A DNA stretch of 64,000 nt from Oscillospiraceae bacterium (GTDB lineage Bacteria > Bacillota > Clostridia > Oscillospirales > CAG-272): the NCBI GenBank assembly GCA_015065005.1, contig SVRE01000005.1, forward strand, positions 1 to 64,000. The letters are read 5' to 3'. The first letter of the stretch is position 1, and every line of letters begins with the position of its first letter. The notes beneath the pieces are model-generated. The model ran no database searches. It was not told the origin of the DNA and saw only the letters and a list, made by a program, of their open reading frames with translations. Below are positions 53,073 to 62,701 of this stretch, piece by piece. A program made the position numbers and the translations under genes.

Positions 53073-56024
53073 ATGAAAAAAATTTTAGCAGTAACACTCG
53101 CAGTATTGATGCTTTTGCCGGTATTTGCAAGTCTTGTTAATGCGGAGATGACAATACCTGAAGGGGTTAAGTCGGAAAACATTGCAAGCGATGCAAAAAT
53201 TGAAATAATTGATACTAATAGTCTTGGTATTGATGTCGGTAGCACTGTTGACGTTAGCAAGGTGGTTGACGGTGATAAGAGCACAGGTACTAACTCTCCT
53301 TTGGGTGAGTACTATTCATATGTTCTCAGCTATGATGAAGCTCATATCTTTACAGATATCGTTGTTGCTTGTAACGGTAAGGGCACACTTGCAAGCGGCA
53401 AAACAGTTGATAAGGATACCTTCAACATAAAGAAAATCATTGTTAAGGTTTACTACGGTGAGGAAACTACATTTGAAAGCGAGATTTTGGATGTTTCCAA
53501 GCTTTCAGAAATAAAGGTTAGCGCTAATGCAAAGGGCGACAAGGTGGAAATCTACAAGATTTCCGGTAATGGCGGCAGAAATGAGTATATGTGGGAAATC
53601 GAAACATATGCTCCTGATATAGAGGTTTGTAGCGCACAGGTTGAAAACGTAGCATCTGAGGCTGTTTTCTCAGCAACAGGTGCAAACGCTAACTATTGGT
53701 GGGCAATGAACTACAAGATGTGGACAGACGGTGACCCTCTTACAGGCTCCCGTTCTCCAAAGGGCAGAAACTATTCTGTATGGATGCACTTCTCCCAGGA
53801 ATATTTGTTCTCACAGATCGATATTGTATGTAATACCGATGGCGGTGCGAGGTTAATTGCAGCTAACGGTACTATAGATGAAATCAAGGACCCATATTAC
53901 GGTAACGGTATGATGAGAGTTCTTGTTTATAATAAGAATGAAGACCTTGTATGGGACTCTGACTTGATTGATACATCAACAGTTACAACTCTTTCCGTAG
54001 CACCGTATGTTGAGGGTGCGATTATCGAAATCCGTTTCTTCAACGGTAACTTCGGCGGTGGCGAATATATTTATGAGGTTAGTACATATGCTCAAAGCGG
54101 TAGCCACGTATTTACTCAGCTTTCCGAGGAAAACCCTACCTGCTTGGTTCCCGGCTTTAGAGAGCTTGCTTGTCACTGCGGCAAGGTAATTAAGCAAAGC
54201 ATTCCTGCAACAGGCTTCCATAAGTGGGATGACGGTGTTGTTACTAAGGGCGCGTCCGACACATCAAACGGCGTTTTAACAGTTACCTGTCCGGTCTGTG
54301 AAAGCACAAAGCTTTATGATGTTGCGGCAACCGGACATACCTGGGATAAGGGTGTGGTTGTTCCGCCAACATGTGATGTTGAGGGCTATACACTCTATAC
54401 GTGTAACTGTGAAGGCGGTCACGTTGATGCGGAGGGAAATGCGTACAACCTAACTTATAAGGGTAACCCAACAGAGGCACTTGTTCATAAATGGGATGAC
54501 GGTACCGTTACCAAGCTTCCTTCAATTTCAGAAGAGGGTGTAATTACTTATAAATGCTCTGTTTGTAACGGTGAAAAGTTTGGCAGAATCAGAAAGCACA
54601 AATATACCGACAGTACAGAGAGCTTCTCTGCAAGCAATATTGTTAATTATGATATAGTGATAAACACAGAAGATTCACTTTATAATAAGGACTCCTATGA
54701 ATTAGAGGTTGCAGGCGGCATCCTCCCTGAAAAGCTCTTTGACGGTGATATGGGATCCTGGTGGTTTGCACCTGCGGGTTCATATTTCGTGGCAAATCTT
54801 GATAGAGAATATGTATTTACAACAGGCTTGTTCTTTATGTCATCCAACTGGAGCTCTGCTAAAATCGAGTTCTATAATTTGAATCCTGACTTTGATCCAA
54901 CTAAGGATGAAAGCGAAGAAAATCCTTTGTATGTATTAACAGGTGAATTCGGCTCAGGTAACATTAATGACGGTTGTGACACAGCTAACCCATCCGAGTG
55001 CGATATGTATGATGCACTTAAGGAGGGTGTAAGAGCACGTAAGATAAAGGTTACTACAATCGGTGCAAAGTGGCCAAACGGTAACGCAGCAAAGCTTCAG
55101 GAATTAAGGCTTGTTGTTCACAAGTGTGAAATTTCTCCGGTTGACTATATTCTTGAAGGTCCTGACTATGTTGCTCCTGACTGTGGAACAGACGGTAGCT
55201 GCCTTGCAAATTGCCAGGTGTGCGGTCGTGTAAACGAAGTAGTAATTAAGGCTGGTCCTGATGTTGGTCATAGCTATGATGATGTAATTGCTGATACACT
55301 TCCTACATGTGTAGATAACGGTGTCGGTCATGCAGTATGTACAAAGTGTAATGCCACAGTATCTGGTATTACAATCCCTGCAACAGGCGAACATAAATAT
55401 ACAGTTGATAGGGAATTGGTATCTGCAAAGTGTGACTTTGCAGGTGTTGGTCAAATCGTTTGTGAGGTTTGCGAAAGAGTAAGCTCCAGCTACGAAATTG
55501 CACCTACAGGTAAGCACGAGTATGAATGGACAACCAAGTCACAGGCGGCATATACAGCTGTTGGTAAAACAGAATATTGCTGTATTTACTGTGATAGCCT
55601 TGATCCTGATACAAAAGAGAATGTAAAGGTTGCAGAAAAGCTTGAAATTCCTAAAGATATCCTTACATTCGTTGGTGCAAGCGCTACCTCTGATGCTGAA
55701 AACGGTAATGTTTTGTCCTTCACATATAAGATTAATCTTGAAGATGTAGCAGAAATTGAAAAGACCTGCGATATCAGAGTAATCTCAACAATCAAGGATG
55801 CACAGGGTAGAGAGGCTTCTATTGAATCCTACGGTAAGTATGCTGTTGAGGGTGCATTTAATGCTGAAACAGGCGAGCTTACAGTTAAGATTTATCCAAA
55901 AGCATCAAGCGATGAGTTTGAAATTAATACCTGCATCAGAGTTATGAACTTCAGAGGTATTGTTTATATGTACTTCCCAATGGGTGAGTATGGAACAAAG
56001 CTTTCTATGGATGCAGCAAAATAA
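53073..56024 (+). CDS. Large secreted multidomain protein with galactose-binding-like and Cys-pair modules
   Basis: The 983-residue protein has a signal peptide (KKILAVTLAVLMLLPVFASLVNA). Two discoidin-like beta domains follow (NIASDAKIEIIDTNS, VDGDKSTGTNSPLGEYYSYV; then NVASEAVFSATGANANYWW, TDGDPLTGSRSPKG). Next are Cys-pair repeats (PTCLVPGFRELACHCG, PTCDVEGYTLYTCNC), a third binding-type domain (FDGDMGSWWFAPAGSYFVANL), more Cys-pair repeats (PTCVDNGVGHAVCTKCN, CDFAGVGQIVCEVCE) and a C-terminal beta domain. There is no LPxTG or lipobox, so anchoring is unclear. Carbohydrate or cell-surface binding is inferred. ATG 53073 follows AGGAGG. Confidence 0.82.
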   Translation: MKKILAVTLAVLMLLPVFASLVNAEMTIPEGVKSENIASDAKIEIIDTNSLGIDVGSTVDVSKVVDGDKSTGTNSPLGEYYSYVLSYDEAHIFTDIVVACNGKGTLASGKTVDKDTFNIKKIIVKVYYGEETTFESEILDVSKLSEIKVSANAKGDKVEIYKISGNGGRNEYMWEIETYAPDIEVCSAQVENVASEAVFSATGANANYWWAMNYKMWTDGDPLTGSRSPKGRNYSVWMHFSQEYLFSQIDIVCNTDGGARLIAANGTIDEIKDPYYGNGMMRVLVYNKNEDLVWDSDLIDTSTVTTLSVAPYVEGAIIEIRFFNGNFGGGEYIYEVSTYAQSGSHVFTQLSEENPTCLVPGFRELACHCGKVIKQSIPATGFHKWDDGVVTKGASDTSNGVLTVTCPVCESTKLYDVAATGHTWDKGVVVPPTCDVEGYTLYTCNCEGGHVDAEGNAYNLTYKGNPTEALVHKWDDGTVTKLPSISEEGVITYKCSVCNGEKFGRIRKHKYTDSTESFSASNIVNYDIVINTEDSLYNKDSYELEVAGGILPEKLFDGDMGSWWFAPAGSYFVANLDREYVFTTGLFFMSSNWSSAKIEFYNLNPDFDPTKDESEENPLYVLTGEFGSGNINDGCDTANPSECDMYDALKEGVRARKIKVTTIGAKWPNGNAAKLQELRLVVHKCEISPVDYILEGPDYVAPDCGTDGSCLANCQVCGRVNEVVIKAGPDVGHSYDDVIADTLPTCVDNGVGHAVCTKCNATVSGITIPATGEHKYTVDRELVSAKCDFAGVGQIVCEVCERVSSSYEIAPTGKHEYEWTTKSQAAYTAVGKTEYCCIYCDSLDPDTKENVKVAEKLEIPKDILTFVGASATSDAENGNVLSFTYKINLEDVAEIEKTCDIRVISTIKDAQGREASIESYGKYAVEGAFNAETGELTVKIYPKASSDEFEINTCIRVMNFRGIVYMYFPMGEYGTKLSMDAAK

Positions 56025-56034
56025 TTAAAAATAT

Positions 56035-56065
56035 GCACCGTAGCGTTTGCTACGGTGCTGTTTTA
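56035..56065 (+). terminator. Terminator of the large secreted protein gene
   Basis: GCACCGTAGC-gttt-GCTACGGTGC-TGTTTTA, a perfect 10-base stem. Confidence 0.88.
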
Positions 56066-56217
56066 TTAACAACTGTTTTTGTGCGCTTAGTATAATTTCA
56101 GATAGGTGACTGCCAATTGCCGAAAGCCGTATTCTTTGAAAAAATTCTACATTATATATTATATAGTACTTTCAAAAGCTTTATATCGGTGGAAAACAAA
56201 AAGTCTTGAAAAATAAT

Positions 56218-56250
56218 ATGCCCCCAAAAGTTAGACACTTTTGGGGGCAT
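56218..56250 (-). terminator. Terminator of rnhA
   Basis: ATGCCCCCAAAAGT-tagac-ACTTTTGGGGGCAT, with ATTATTTTTC downstream on the minus strand. Confidence 0.75.
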
Positions 56251-56271
56251 ATTAAAACCCGAAGGCTTACA

Positions 56272-56712
56272 TTAATTTAAAAACTTTCCTGACTCTCTTT
56301 GCGCCATTTCATCACATCTTTCGTTGTATGGATGACCCGCGTGGCCCTTTACCCAAACATAGGTTATTTGGTGCTTTTTGATTTCTTCAAGCAAAATTTC
56401 CCAAAGGTCGGGGTTTAGCGCAGGACTTTTATCCGCTTTTCTCCAGCCCTTTGCCTTCCAGGACTCAGCCCAACCGTTAGTAATGGCATCAAGCACGTAT
56501 TTTGAGTCGGAGGTAAGGGTAATCTCACAGCTCTCTTTAAGCGCCTGTAAAGCTTTTATAACGGCGGTTAATTCCATTCTGTTGTTGGTGGTTTCACACT
56601 CTCCGCCGCATAACTCCTTTTCAACACCCTTGTAAACAAGAATTGCCCCCCATCCACCGGGCCCCGGGTTATACCTGCAAGAACCGTCTGTATATATATC
56701 AATATGCTTCAT
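56272..56712 (-). CDS. rnhA: Ribonuclease HI
   Basis: Cuts RNA in RNA-DNA hybrids. The 146-residue protein has all catalytic carboxylates in context: IDIYTDGSCRYNPGPGGWGA (first Asp), TTNNRMELTAVI (Glu), LTSDSKYVLDAI (Asp) and VKGHAGHPYNERCDEMA (His and last Asp). The start was moved to ATG 56712 with GAGGTG upstream, which gives the normal RNase HI length with no N-terminal extension. Confidence 0.96.
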   Translation of the reverse strand: MKHIDIYTDGSCRYNPGPGGWGAILVYKGVEKELCGGECETTNNRMELTAVIKALQALKESCEITLTSDSKYVLDAITNGWAESWKAKGWRKADKSPALNPDLWEILLEEIKKHQITYVWVKGHAGHPYNERCDEMAQRESGKFLN

Positions 56713-56741
56713 AAAACACCTCATAAAATCATTTCCTGATA

Positions 56742-56770
56742 ATTTTACCATATAATAATATTTAAATCAA
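56742..56770 (-). promoter_or_regulatory. Promoter of rnhA
   Basis: Minus strand: TTGATT, 17 bases, TAAAAT. Confidence 0.6.
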
Positions 56771-56798
56771 TAATTTTCAAAAAAAATATAAAAACTTA

Positions 56799-56827
56799 TT
56801 GACAAGTAAATAATTGTGTGATAAAAT
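56799..56827 (+). promoter_or_regulatory. Promoter of rpsF-ssb-rpsR
   Basis: TTGACA, 17 bases, TAAAAT. Confidence 0.85.
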
Positions 56828-56833
56828 ATCGCA

Positions 56834-56905
56834 GAACAGGTATGCAAATACCTGCTTCCTGCCGACAGTAAATCTTTAAATTGTCGGTCGCAAGTCCATA
56901 GGGAG
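56834..56905 (+). ncRNA. Candidate rpsF leader (S6:S18 binding RNA)
   Basis: Two hairpins lie in the short leader: CAGGTAT-gcaa-ATACCTG (56837-56854) and CCGACA...TGTCGG (56862-56887). Many bacteria control this operon by S6:S18 binding to an rpsF leader hairpin that carries a conserved CCG. Position and hairpin fit; the exact motif was not verified. Confidence 0.5.
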
Positions 56906-56915
56906 GTGTAAAAAG

Positions 56916-57236
56916 ATGGAAAAGATTCTCAACTCTTATGAAACTTTGTTCGTTGTTGACTGTGCAAACGGTGAGGATGCAGTAAAGGCAACAGTTGAAA
57001 AGTTCACAGCATTAATTGCAGAGAATGGTACTATCGATAATGTTGATGAGTGGGGCAAGCGTAGACTCGCATACCCAATCAATGACCAGCACGATGGTTA
57101 CTATGTTCTTGTAAACTTCAAGAGTGAAGGTGAATTCCCGGCTGAGCTTGAGCGTTTGTTCGGTATCAACGAAAGCATTCTTCGTTCAATCGTAATTCGT
57201 CTTGTTGAAGACAAGAAGACAAAGAAGGAAGCGTAA
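56916..57236 (+). CDS. rpsF: 30S ribosomal protein S6
   Basis: The 106-residue protein binds 16S rRNA together with S18 on the platform of the small subunit. It shows NSYETLFVVDC, the WGKRRLAYPINDQHDGYYVLVNF core and INESILRSIVIRL near the end. Order rpsF-ssb-rpsR is the classical one. GGGAGGTG precedes the ATG. Confidence 0.97.
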   Translation: MEKILNSYETLFVVDCANGEDAVKATVEKFTALIAENGTIDNVDEWGKRRLAYPINDQHDGYYVLVNFKSEGEFPAELERLFGINESILRSIVIRLVEDKKTKKEA

Positions 57237-57254
57237 GCTTCAAGGAGGGTCAAA

Positions 57255-57677
57255 ATGGCAAACTTTAATCTAAATAAGGTGATTTTAGGCGGCAGATTAA
57301 CTGCTGATCCTGAACTTAAGCAGACCCCACAAGGCGTATCTGTTACGTCCTTTTCAATCGCGGTTAACCGTAGAGGTAAGGATGCCCAAACAGATTTTAT
57401 TAGCTGTGTTGCTTGGAGACAAACAGCAGATTTCATTTGCAGATTTTTCAAAAAGGGTAGCTCAATCTGCATTTCAGGCTCTGTTCAGACAAGAACCTGG
57501 AATGACCAGCAGAACAATAAGCGTTATGCAACAGAGATAGTTGCTGATGAGGCTTATTTTGTAGATGCTAAGGCTGATGCTCCTTCAGGCTCATTTGGTG
57601 CGGATGCTCCTGCATTCCAGACACAGGAGAGCGCAAGATTTGAAGAGGTTGCAAGCGATGACGATTTGCCATTCTAA
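57255..57677 (+). CDS. ssb: Single-stranded DNA-binding protein
   Basis: The 140-residue protein has an OB fold (NKVILGGRLTADPELKQTPQGVSVTSFSIAV, ISCVAWRQTADFICRFFKKG), a short flexible linker and the conserved acidic tip DDDLPF that recruits replication and repair partners. The linker is shorter than in many bacterial SSBs. Placed between rpsF and rpsR, as usual. Confidence 0.96.
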   Translation: MANFNLNKVILGGRLTADPELKQTPQGVSVTSFSIAVNRRGKDAQTDFISCVAWRQTADFICRFFKKGSSICISGSVQTRTWNDQQNNKRYATEIVADEAYFVDAKADAPSGSFGADAPAFQTQESARFEEVASDDDLPF

Positions 57678-57716
57678 TTAAGAAATGGTAACAAATTTTA
57701 TAGGAGGATAATACAA

Positions 57717-57986
57717 ATGGATAACAACGTTGTTGAAAAAGAACAGGTTGCTCAGCGTCCTGCACGTCAGGTAATGCGCAAGAAGAAGAAGGTTTGCGCA
57801 TTCTGCGCTGACAAGGTTGGTCACATTGATTATAAAGATACAGCTCGTTTGAGAAAGTATGTAACTGAGCGTGCAAAGATTCTTCCAAGAAGAATTACAG
57901 GCACATGTGCTCATCACCAGGGCGAGCTTACAAAGGCAATTAAGAGAGCACGCTTTATGGCTCTTATGCCTTACATTGATGACTAA
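57717..57986 (+). CDS. rpsR: 30S ribosomal protein S18
   Basis: The 89-residue protein binds with S6 to 16S rRNA. The core [21 protein letters not shown] and [20 protein letters not shown] is standard. The N-terminus keeps a CAFC pair ([16 protein letters not shown]), part of a possible zinc site of the Cys-containing S18 form. Confidence 0.97.
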   Translation: MDNNVVEKEQVAQRPARQVMRKKKKVCAFCADKVGHIDYKDTARLRKYVTERAKILPRRITGTCAHHQGELTKAIKRARFMALMPYIDD

Positions 57987-57999
57987 TTTTTAGTTAAAT

Positions 58000-58029
58000 A
58001 AAAAAGTGCTTCGTAGGAAGCACTTTTTT
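58000..58029 (+). terminator. Terminator of rpsF-ssb-rpsR
   Basis: AAAAAAGTGCTTC-gtag-GAAGCACTTTTTT. Confidence 0.92.
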
Positions 58030-58094
58030 GTTGCTTTATAAAGCAGAGAACAGTATAAAATTTAGTGATCATTAGAATAACTGTAAAAAATAAC

Positions 58095-58119
58095 AAGCTG
58101 TGCGGGTTAAACACAGCTT
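58095..58119 (-). terminator. Terminator of rpsT
   Basis: AAGCTGTG-cgggttaaa-CACAGCTT, followed on the minus strand by GTTATTTTTT. Confidence 0.8.
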
Positions 58120-58130
58120 GTCTGATTGGC

Positions 58131-58394
58131 TTACGCCATCTTGTTATACATAAGTGTGAACTGGCTCTTCTTGTGTGCAGCGTTGTTCTTGTGGAGAATA
58201 CCCTGGCTTACAGCCTTGTCAACTCTCTTCACAGCAGCTACATAAGCAACTTGAGCAGCTTCCTTGTCACCGGCCTCAACAGCAGACTTGAACTTCTTAA
58301 TAGCTGTATTAAGCTGTGACTTTAGCATCTTGTTACGAAGGGTCTTAGTAGCGATAACCTTAACTCTCTTCTTAGCAGATTTGATATTTGGCAT
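58131..58394 (-). CDS. rpsT: 30S ribosomal protein S20
   Basis: The 87-residue, lysine-rich helical protein binds 16S rRNA early in assembly. It shows MPNIKSAKKRVKVIATKTLRNKM (two pieces of the S20 start), AVEAGDKEAAQVAYVAAVKRVDKAVSQGILHKNNAAHKKS. AAGGAGG precedes the ATG. It is transcribed alone and converges on rpsR. Confidence 0.96.
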   Translation of the reverse strand: MPNIKSAKKRVKVIATKTLRNKMLKSQLNTAIKKFKSAVEAGDKEAAQVAYVAAVKRVDKAVSQGILHKNNAAHKKSQFTLMYNKMA

Positions 58395-58414
58395 GAGAAA
58401 TTCCTCCTTATAAA

Positions 58415-58480
58415 TATTATCATCCGACAGATGCTATCCGTCGCCTGAGAGGGTGCTCCGAATATAGCCTGTTCGTACAG
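58415..58480 (-). other. Structured 5' leader of rpsT
   Basis: On the minus strand the leader contains CGAC-gGATagcATCt-GTCG, a bulged hairpin, and a GC-richer stretch (GGAGCACCCTCTCAGG). It could be an S20 autoregulatory site; there is no proof beyond position and structure. Confidence 0.35.
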
Positions 58481-58486
58481 TTACAT

Positions 58487-58515
58487 ATAATAACACATCT
58501 TAATTAAAAAATCAA
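58487..58515 (-). promoter_or_regulatory. Promoter of rpsT
   Basis: Minus strand: TTGATT, 17 bases, TATTAT. Confidence 0.65.
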
Positions 58516-58699
58516 TACCTTTTCAAAAAAATCTGAAAATATTTTTATAACTAAAATTAGTGAATACGGTTAGATCGTTAAAAGCATATAAAAGCAAGCA
58601 AAAACGGTTCATAAAAAATTTACATATTAAAAAATTGTAAAATTTCAATAGATAAATTGTAAATTATTTTAAAAATTTTGATTTATTTTTTTAAAGCTA

Positions 58700-58728
58700 T
58701 TGACTTTAAATGGAAAAGGTGCTAAAAT
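58700..58728 (+). promoter_or_regulatory. Promoter of rpoB-rpoC
   Basis: TTGACT, 17 bases, TAAAAT, after a 170-base very AT-rich stretch (58530-58700) that could act as an UP-type element. No rplJ-rplL lies upstream. Confidence 0.7.
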
Positions 58729-58758
58729 TACGAACTGCATAATATTTTCTAAAATAAT

Positions 58759-58779
58759 CTTTTATATATTATATAAAAG
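58759..58779 (+). other. AT hairpin in the rpoB leader
   Basis: CTTTTATAT-att-ATATAAAAG, a perfect 9-base stem just before the rpoB ribosome site; weak because it is almost all A and T. Confidence 0.5.
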
Positions 58780-58801
58780 GGAATTGGAGTGATTAAAGTC
58801 T

Positions 58802-61800
58802 ATGGTCAAAGAACAAAAGCTTGGCAAAAACACGAGAATGAGCTTTGCTAAAATTAACGAGCTCTGTGAAATGCCGAACCTCATCGATGTTCAGAAGGAG
58901 TCCTTCCAATGGTTTCTTGAAAAGGGAATCAAGGAGGTTCTTCACGATGTATCTCCTATAACAGATCATTCTGAGGATCTTTGCATTGAGTTTGTATCCT
59001 ACACACTTGATGTAAACAAGCCAAAGTATCCTGTTGAAGAGTGCAAAATCAGAGATGTTAACTACGCAGCTCCCCTAAGAGTTAATGTTCGTTTGTCAAA
59101 CCGTTTGACAGGCGAGGTTAAGGAGCATGAGGTGTTCATGGGTGATTTCCCACTTATGACAGACAACGGTACCTTTGTTATCAACGGTGCTGAGCGTGTT
59201 GTTGTATCTCAAATTGTACGTTCACCCGGAATGTACTACGACTACTCAATAGATAAAACAGGTATTCACAACTATTCTGCTCAGGTTATCCCATACCGTG
59301 GTGCATGGCTCGAGTATGAAACCGATGCATCTAATGTATTCCATGTTCACATTGATAAGAACAGAAAGATGCCTGTAACAGTGTTTATCCGTGCTCTCGG
59401 TATTGAAACAGCTGAGGAAATCAAGGATATGTTCGGTGAAAAGTTTATGACACCAACACTTGAAAAGGATGACAGTGAAAAGCTTGCTATGGAATTCGGC
59501 ACATCTATTCAGGAGGAGGCTCTTAAGGAAATCTATAAGAGACACCGCCCTGGTGAGCCTGCTAACGTAGAAAGCGCCAAGACCCTTATTCATAACTATT
59601 TCTTTGATGGCAAGAGATATGACTTGTATCCTGTTGGCCGCTATAAGTTCAATGAAAAGCTTGCTATTTCAAAGCGTATTCTTGGCTTAACACTTTCACG
59701 TCCTGTTGTAAGTAATTTGACAGGTGAAATCATTTGTGAGCCGGGTAAGGTAATTACAAAAGAGGATATTGAGCTTATTGATTCAAACTGCGTAAACGAG
59801 GTTTATGTAATTGCAACCGAGAAGGAAACAGGTAACCCTGTTGAGCTTAAAATCTTCGGTAACGGTACAGTTGACCCTAAGTATTTGCTTGGTGAAAACT
59901 GGAGAGACGGTCTTGAGGACTTTGGTGTTAGCGAAAAGCTTCACTTTGAAAATCTTCAGGCTATTATCAATGAGTGCGGCGGCGACAGAGAGGCTATAAT
60001 CGAAAAGATTAAGTACTCAACTGAGGAGCTTTGTCCGAAGCACATCACAAAGGAGGATATTTTGTCCTCAATTTCTTATATGATTGGTCTTGACTACAAC
60101 ATTGGTAAGAAGGACGATATCGACCACTTGGGTAACAGACGTTTACGTTGCGTTGGTGAGCTTTTGCAGAACCAGCTTCGTATCGGTATGTCCCGTATGG
60201 AAAAGATAATCAGAGAAAGACTTACAACACAAAGCGCTGAGGACCTTTCTCCAAAAACTTTGGTTAACATAAGACCTGTTGCAACCGCAATCCGTGAGTT
60301 CTTTGGTTCTTCCCCACTTTCACAGTTTATGGACCAGAATAACCCACTTGCAGAAATTACACATAAGCGCCGTATTTCAGCTCTTGGTCCTGGCGGTTTG
60401 TCAAGAGATAGGGCTGGCTTTGAGGTTCGTGACGTTCACTATACCCACTACGGTAGAATGTGTCCTGTTGAAACACCTGAAGGTCCAAACATCGGTCTTA
60501 TTTCTTACCTTTCAACATATGCAAAAATTGATAAATATGGCTTTATTGAGGCTCCATACCGTAAAATCATTGACGGTGTAGTAACAGATGAGGTTGTTTA
60601 CTTAACCGCTGATGAGGAGGATGGACACGTTATCGCTCAGGCTTATGAGGAGCTTGATGAAAACAGACGCTTCGTAAAGAAAAAGATTATCGCTCGTGAG
60701 AGAAGCGAAATCTTGGAAACAGACTCAGACAGAGCAGAGTATATGGACGTTTCTCCTAAGATGGTTGTATCAGTTGCTACCGCAATGATACCGTTTATTG
60801 AAAATGATGACAATGCTCGTGCGCTCATGGGTTCAAACATGCAGAAGCAGGCAGTTCCGCTCCTTACCTCCGATTCTCCAATCGTTGGTACAGGTATGGA
60901 ATATAAGGCAGCTATTGACTCCGGTGTTGTTGTTCTTGCAAAGGAAAACGGTACTGTTGAGGAAGTAGATGCAACACACATTGTTATAAAGAACGACAAG
61001 GGCTTAAAGGACAGATATGAGCTTATTAAGTTCAAGAGATCCAACCAGGGTAACTGTGTAAACCAGAAGCCGATTGTTAAGGTTGGTGAGAGCGTAATCA
61101 AGGGTCAGGTTATTGCTGACGGTCCTGCTACCTCCAACGGTGAGATTTCCCTTGGTAAGAATGCACTTATCGGCTTTATGACTTGGGAGGGTTATAACTA
61201 CGAGGACGCGGTTCTTTTGAACGAAAAGCTTATCCGCGATGACGTTTATACTTCTATTCATATTGAAGAATATTCACAGGAAGCAAGAGATACAAAGCTC
61301 GGTCCTGAAGAAATTACAAGAGAAATTCCAAACGTTGGTGAGGATGCTCTTAAGAACCTTGATGAAAACGGTATAGTTAGAATCGGTTCTGAGGTTAAGG
61401 CTCACAGCATTCTTGTAGGTAAGGTAACACCAAAGGGCGAAACTGAGCTTACAGCTGAGGAAAGATTGCTTCGTGCTATCTTCGGTGAAAAGTCAAGAGA
61501 CGTTCGTGATACATCTCTCCGCTTGAAGAACGGTGAGGCTGGTATAGTTGTTGACGTTAAGGTATTCTCCCGTGAAAACGGTGATGAATCCTTATCCCCT
61601 GGAGTACACAAGGTAGTTAAGGTTTACGTAGCGCAGAAGAGAAAAATATCTGTTGGTGACAAGATGGCTGGTCGTCACGGTAACAAGGGTGTTATTTCAA
61701 GAATACTCCCACCGGAGGATATGCCATATCTTGCAGACGGTACACCGCTTGATATCGTTCTTAACCCACTCGGCGTTCCTTCACGTATGAATATCGGTCA

Positions 61801-62689
61801 GGTTCTTGAGGTGCATCTTGGTATTGCAGCTAAGAAGCTTGGCTGGAAGATAATGACACCTGTATTTGACGGTGCAAAGGAGCAGGATATCTTTGAATGT
61901 CTTAAGATGGCAGGACTTTGGAGAAAGGTATTGCCTAACGAAAACACAGACGGTAAGGACTTGTTTGAGGAAGTAGTAAGAGAAGACGGCAAGAAGGATA
62001 TCCAAAAGCTGGATAAGGAAACAAGAAATGACCCTGAAGCAATTAAGAAGCTTTATGAAGAAGATAAGCTTAGAATTTGTGACGGTAAGACAATCCTTTA
62101 TGATGGACGTACAGGTGAAGCATTTGATAACCCTGTAACAGTTGGTATTATGTACTACTTAAAGCTCCATCACTTGGTTGATGATAAGATTCACGCACGT
62201 TCCACAGGTCCTTACTCACTGGTAACTCAGCAGCCTCTCGGTGGTAAAGCACAGTTTGGTGGTCAGCGTTTCGGTGAAATGGAAGTTTGGGCACTTGAAG
62301 CGTACGGTGCTGCATATACTCTCCAGGAAATCCTGACTGTAAAGAGTGATGACGTTCTTGGTAGAACAAAGGCATTTGAGGCAATCGTTAAGGGCCAGAA
62401 TATCCCAACTCCTGGTGTACCTGAATCATTTAAGGTTCTTGTTAAGGAGCTTCAGGCACTTGCCCTTGATATTACAGTTCTTGATAAGGATGGAAATGAA
62501 ATAGAGCTTTCTAACCTTGGTGAGGAAGAGCTTGAGCCAATGAATATTGTAGCTCCTGTTGAGGAAGCGCATGAGGAAGAGGCTCACGAGGAATATGAGG
62601 AAGAGTACGAGGAAGAGTACGAGGAAGAGTACGATGACTCAGAGGAAGCCTATGAAGAAGAAGGCAACTTCGACGATTTTGATGACTGA
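58802..62689 (+). CDS. rpoB: RNA polymerase beta subunit
   Basis: The 1295-residue protein contains the standard blocks: [14 protein letters not shown] at the start, the rifampicin region ([25 protein letters not shown] split, then [17 protein letters not shown]), [22 protein letters not shown], the catalytic lysine region [17 protein letters not shown], and [24 protein letters not shown] near the end. In the rifampicin pocket no resistance-type change is obvious. After the normal end a tail of about 45 residues is almost all Glu, Tyr and Asp, encoded partly by a 12-base repeat. ATG 58802 follows GGAGTG. rpoC starts 36 bases later. Confidence 0.98.
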   Translation: MVKEQKLGKNTRMSFAKINELCEMPNLIDVQKESFQWFLEKGIKEVLHDVSPITDHSEDLCIEFVSYTLDVNKPKYPVEECKIRDVNYAAPLRVNVRLSNRLTGEVKEHEVFMGDFPLMTDNGTFVINGAERVVVSQIVRSPGMYYDYSIDKTGIHNYSAQVIPYRGAWLEYETDASNVFHVHIDKNRKMPVTVFIRALGIETAEEIKDMFGEKFMTPTLEKDDSEKLAMEFGTSIQEEALKEIYKRHRPGEPANVESAKTLIHNYFFDGKRYDLYPVGRYKFNEKLAISKRILGLTLSRPVVSNLTGEIICEPGKVITKEDIELIDSNCVNEVYVIATEKETGNPVELKIFGNGTVDPKYLLGENWRDGLEDFGVSEKLHFENLQAIINECGGDREAIIEKIKYSTEELCPKHITKEDILSSISYMIGLDYNIGKKDDIDHLGNRRLRCVGELLQNQLRIGMSRMEKIIRERLTTQSAEDLSPKTLVNIRPVATAIREFFGSSPLSQFMDQNNPLAEITHKRRISALGPGGLSRDRAGFEVRDVHYTHYGRMCPVETPEGPNIGLISYLSTYAKIDKYGFIEAPYRKIIDGVVTDEVVYLTADEEDGHVIAQAYEELDENRRFVKKKIIARERSEILETDSDRAEYMDVSPKMVVSVATAMIPFIENDDNARALMGSNMQKQAVPLLTSDSPIVGTGMEYKAAIDSGVVVLAKENGTVEEVDATHIVIKNDKGLKDRYELIKFKRSNQGNCVNQKPIVKVGESVIKGQVIADGPATSNGEISLGKNALIGFMTWEGYNYEDAVLLNEKLIRDDVYTSIHIEEYSQEARDTKLGPEEITREIPNVGEDALKNLDENGIVRIGSEVKAHSILVGKVTPKGETELTAEERLLRAIFGEKSRDVRDTSLRLKNGEAGIVVDVKVFSRENGDESLSPGVHKVVKVYVAQKRKISVGDKMAGRHGNKGVISRILPPEDMPYLADGTPLDIVLNPLGVPSRMNIGQVLEVHLGIAAKKLGWKIMTPVFDGAKEQDIFECLKMAGLWRKVLPNENTDGKDLFEEVVREDGKKDIQKLDKETRNDPEAIKKLYEEDKLRICDGKTILYDGRTGEAFDNPVTVGIMYYLKLHHLVDDKIHARSTGPYSLVTQQPLGGKAQFGGQRFGEMEVWALEAYGAAYTLQEILTVKSDDVLGRTKAFEAIVKGQNIPTPGVPESFKVLVKELQALALDITVLDKDGNEIELSNLGEEELEPMNIVAPVEEAHEEEAHEEYEEEYEEEYEEEYDDSEEAYEEEGNFDDFDD
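62597..62632 (+). repeat. 12-bp tandem repeat at the 3' end of rpoB
   Basis: GAGGAAGAGTAC three times in a row, encoding EEEY units. Unit length is a multiple of three, so copy number can change without a frameshift. Confidence 0.92.
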
Positions 62690-62701
62690 TACTAAATCTA
62701 A

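Noticed and set aside
56218-56250. Possible IS end (TTAGACACTTTTGGGGG)
   Set aside because: It is one perfect hairpin between genes with no transposase or second end nearby; it fits a terminator better.
58530-58800. Possible L10 (rplJ) leader before rpoB
   Set aside because: No L10-type structure or rplJ/rplL genes; the stretch is AT-rich and lacks GC stems.
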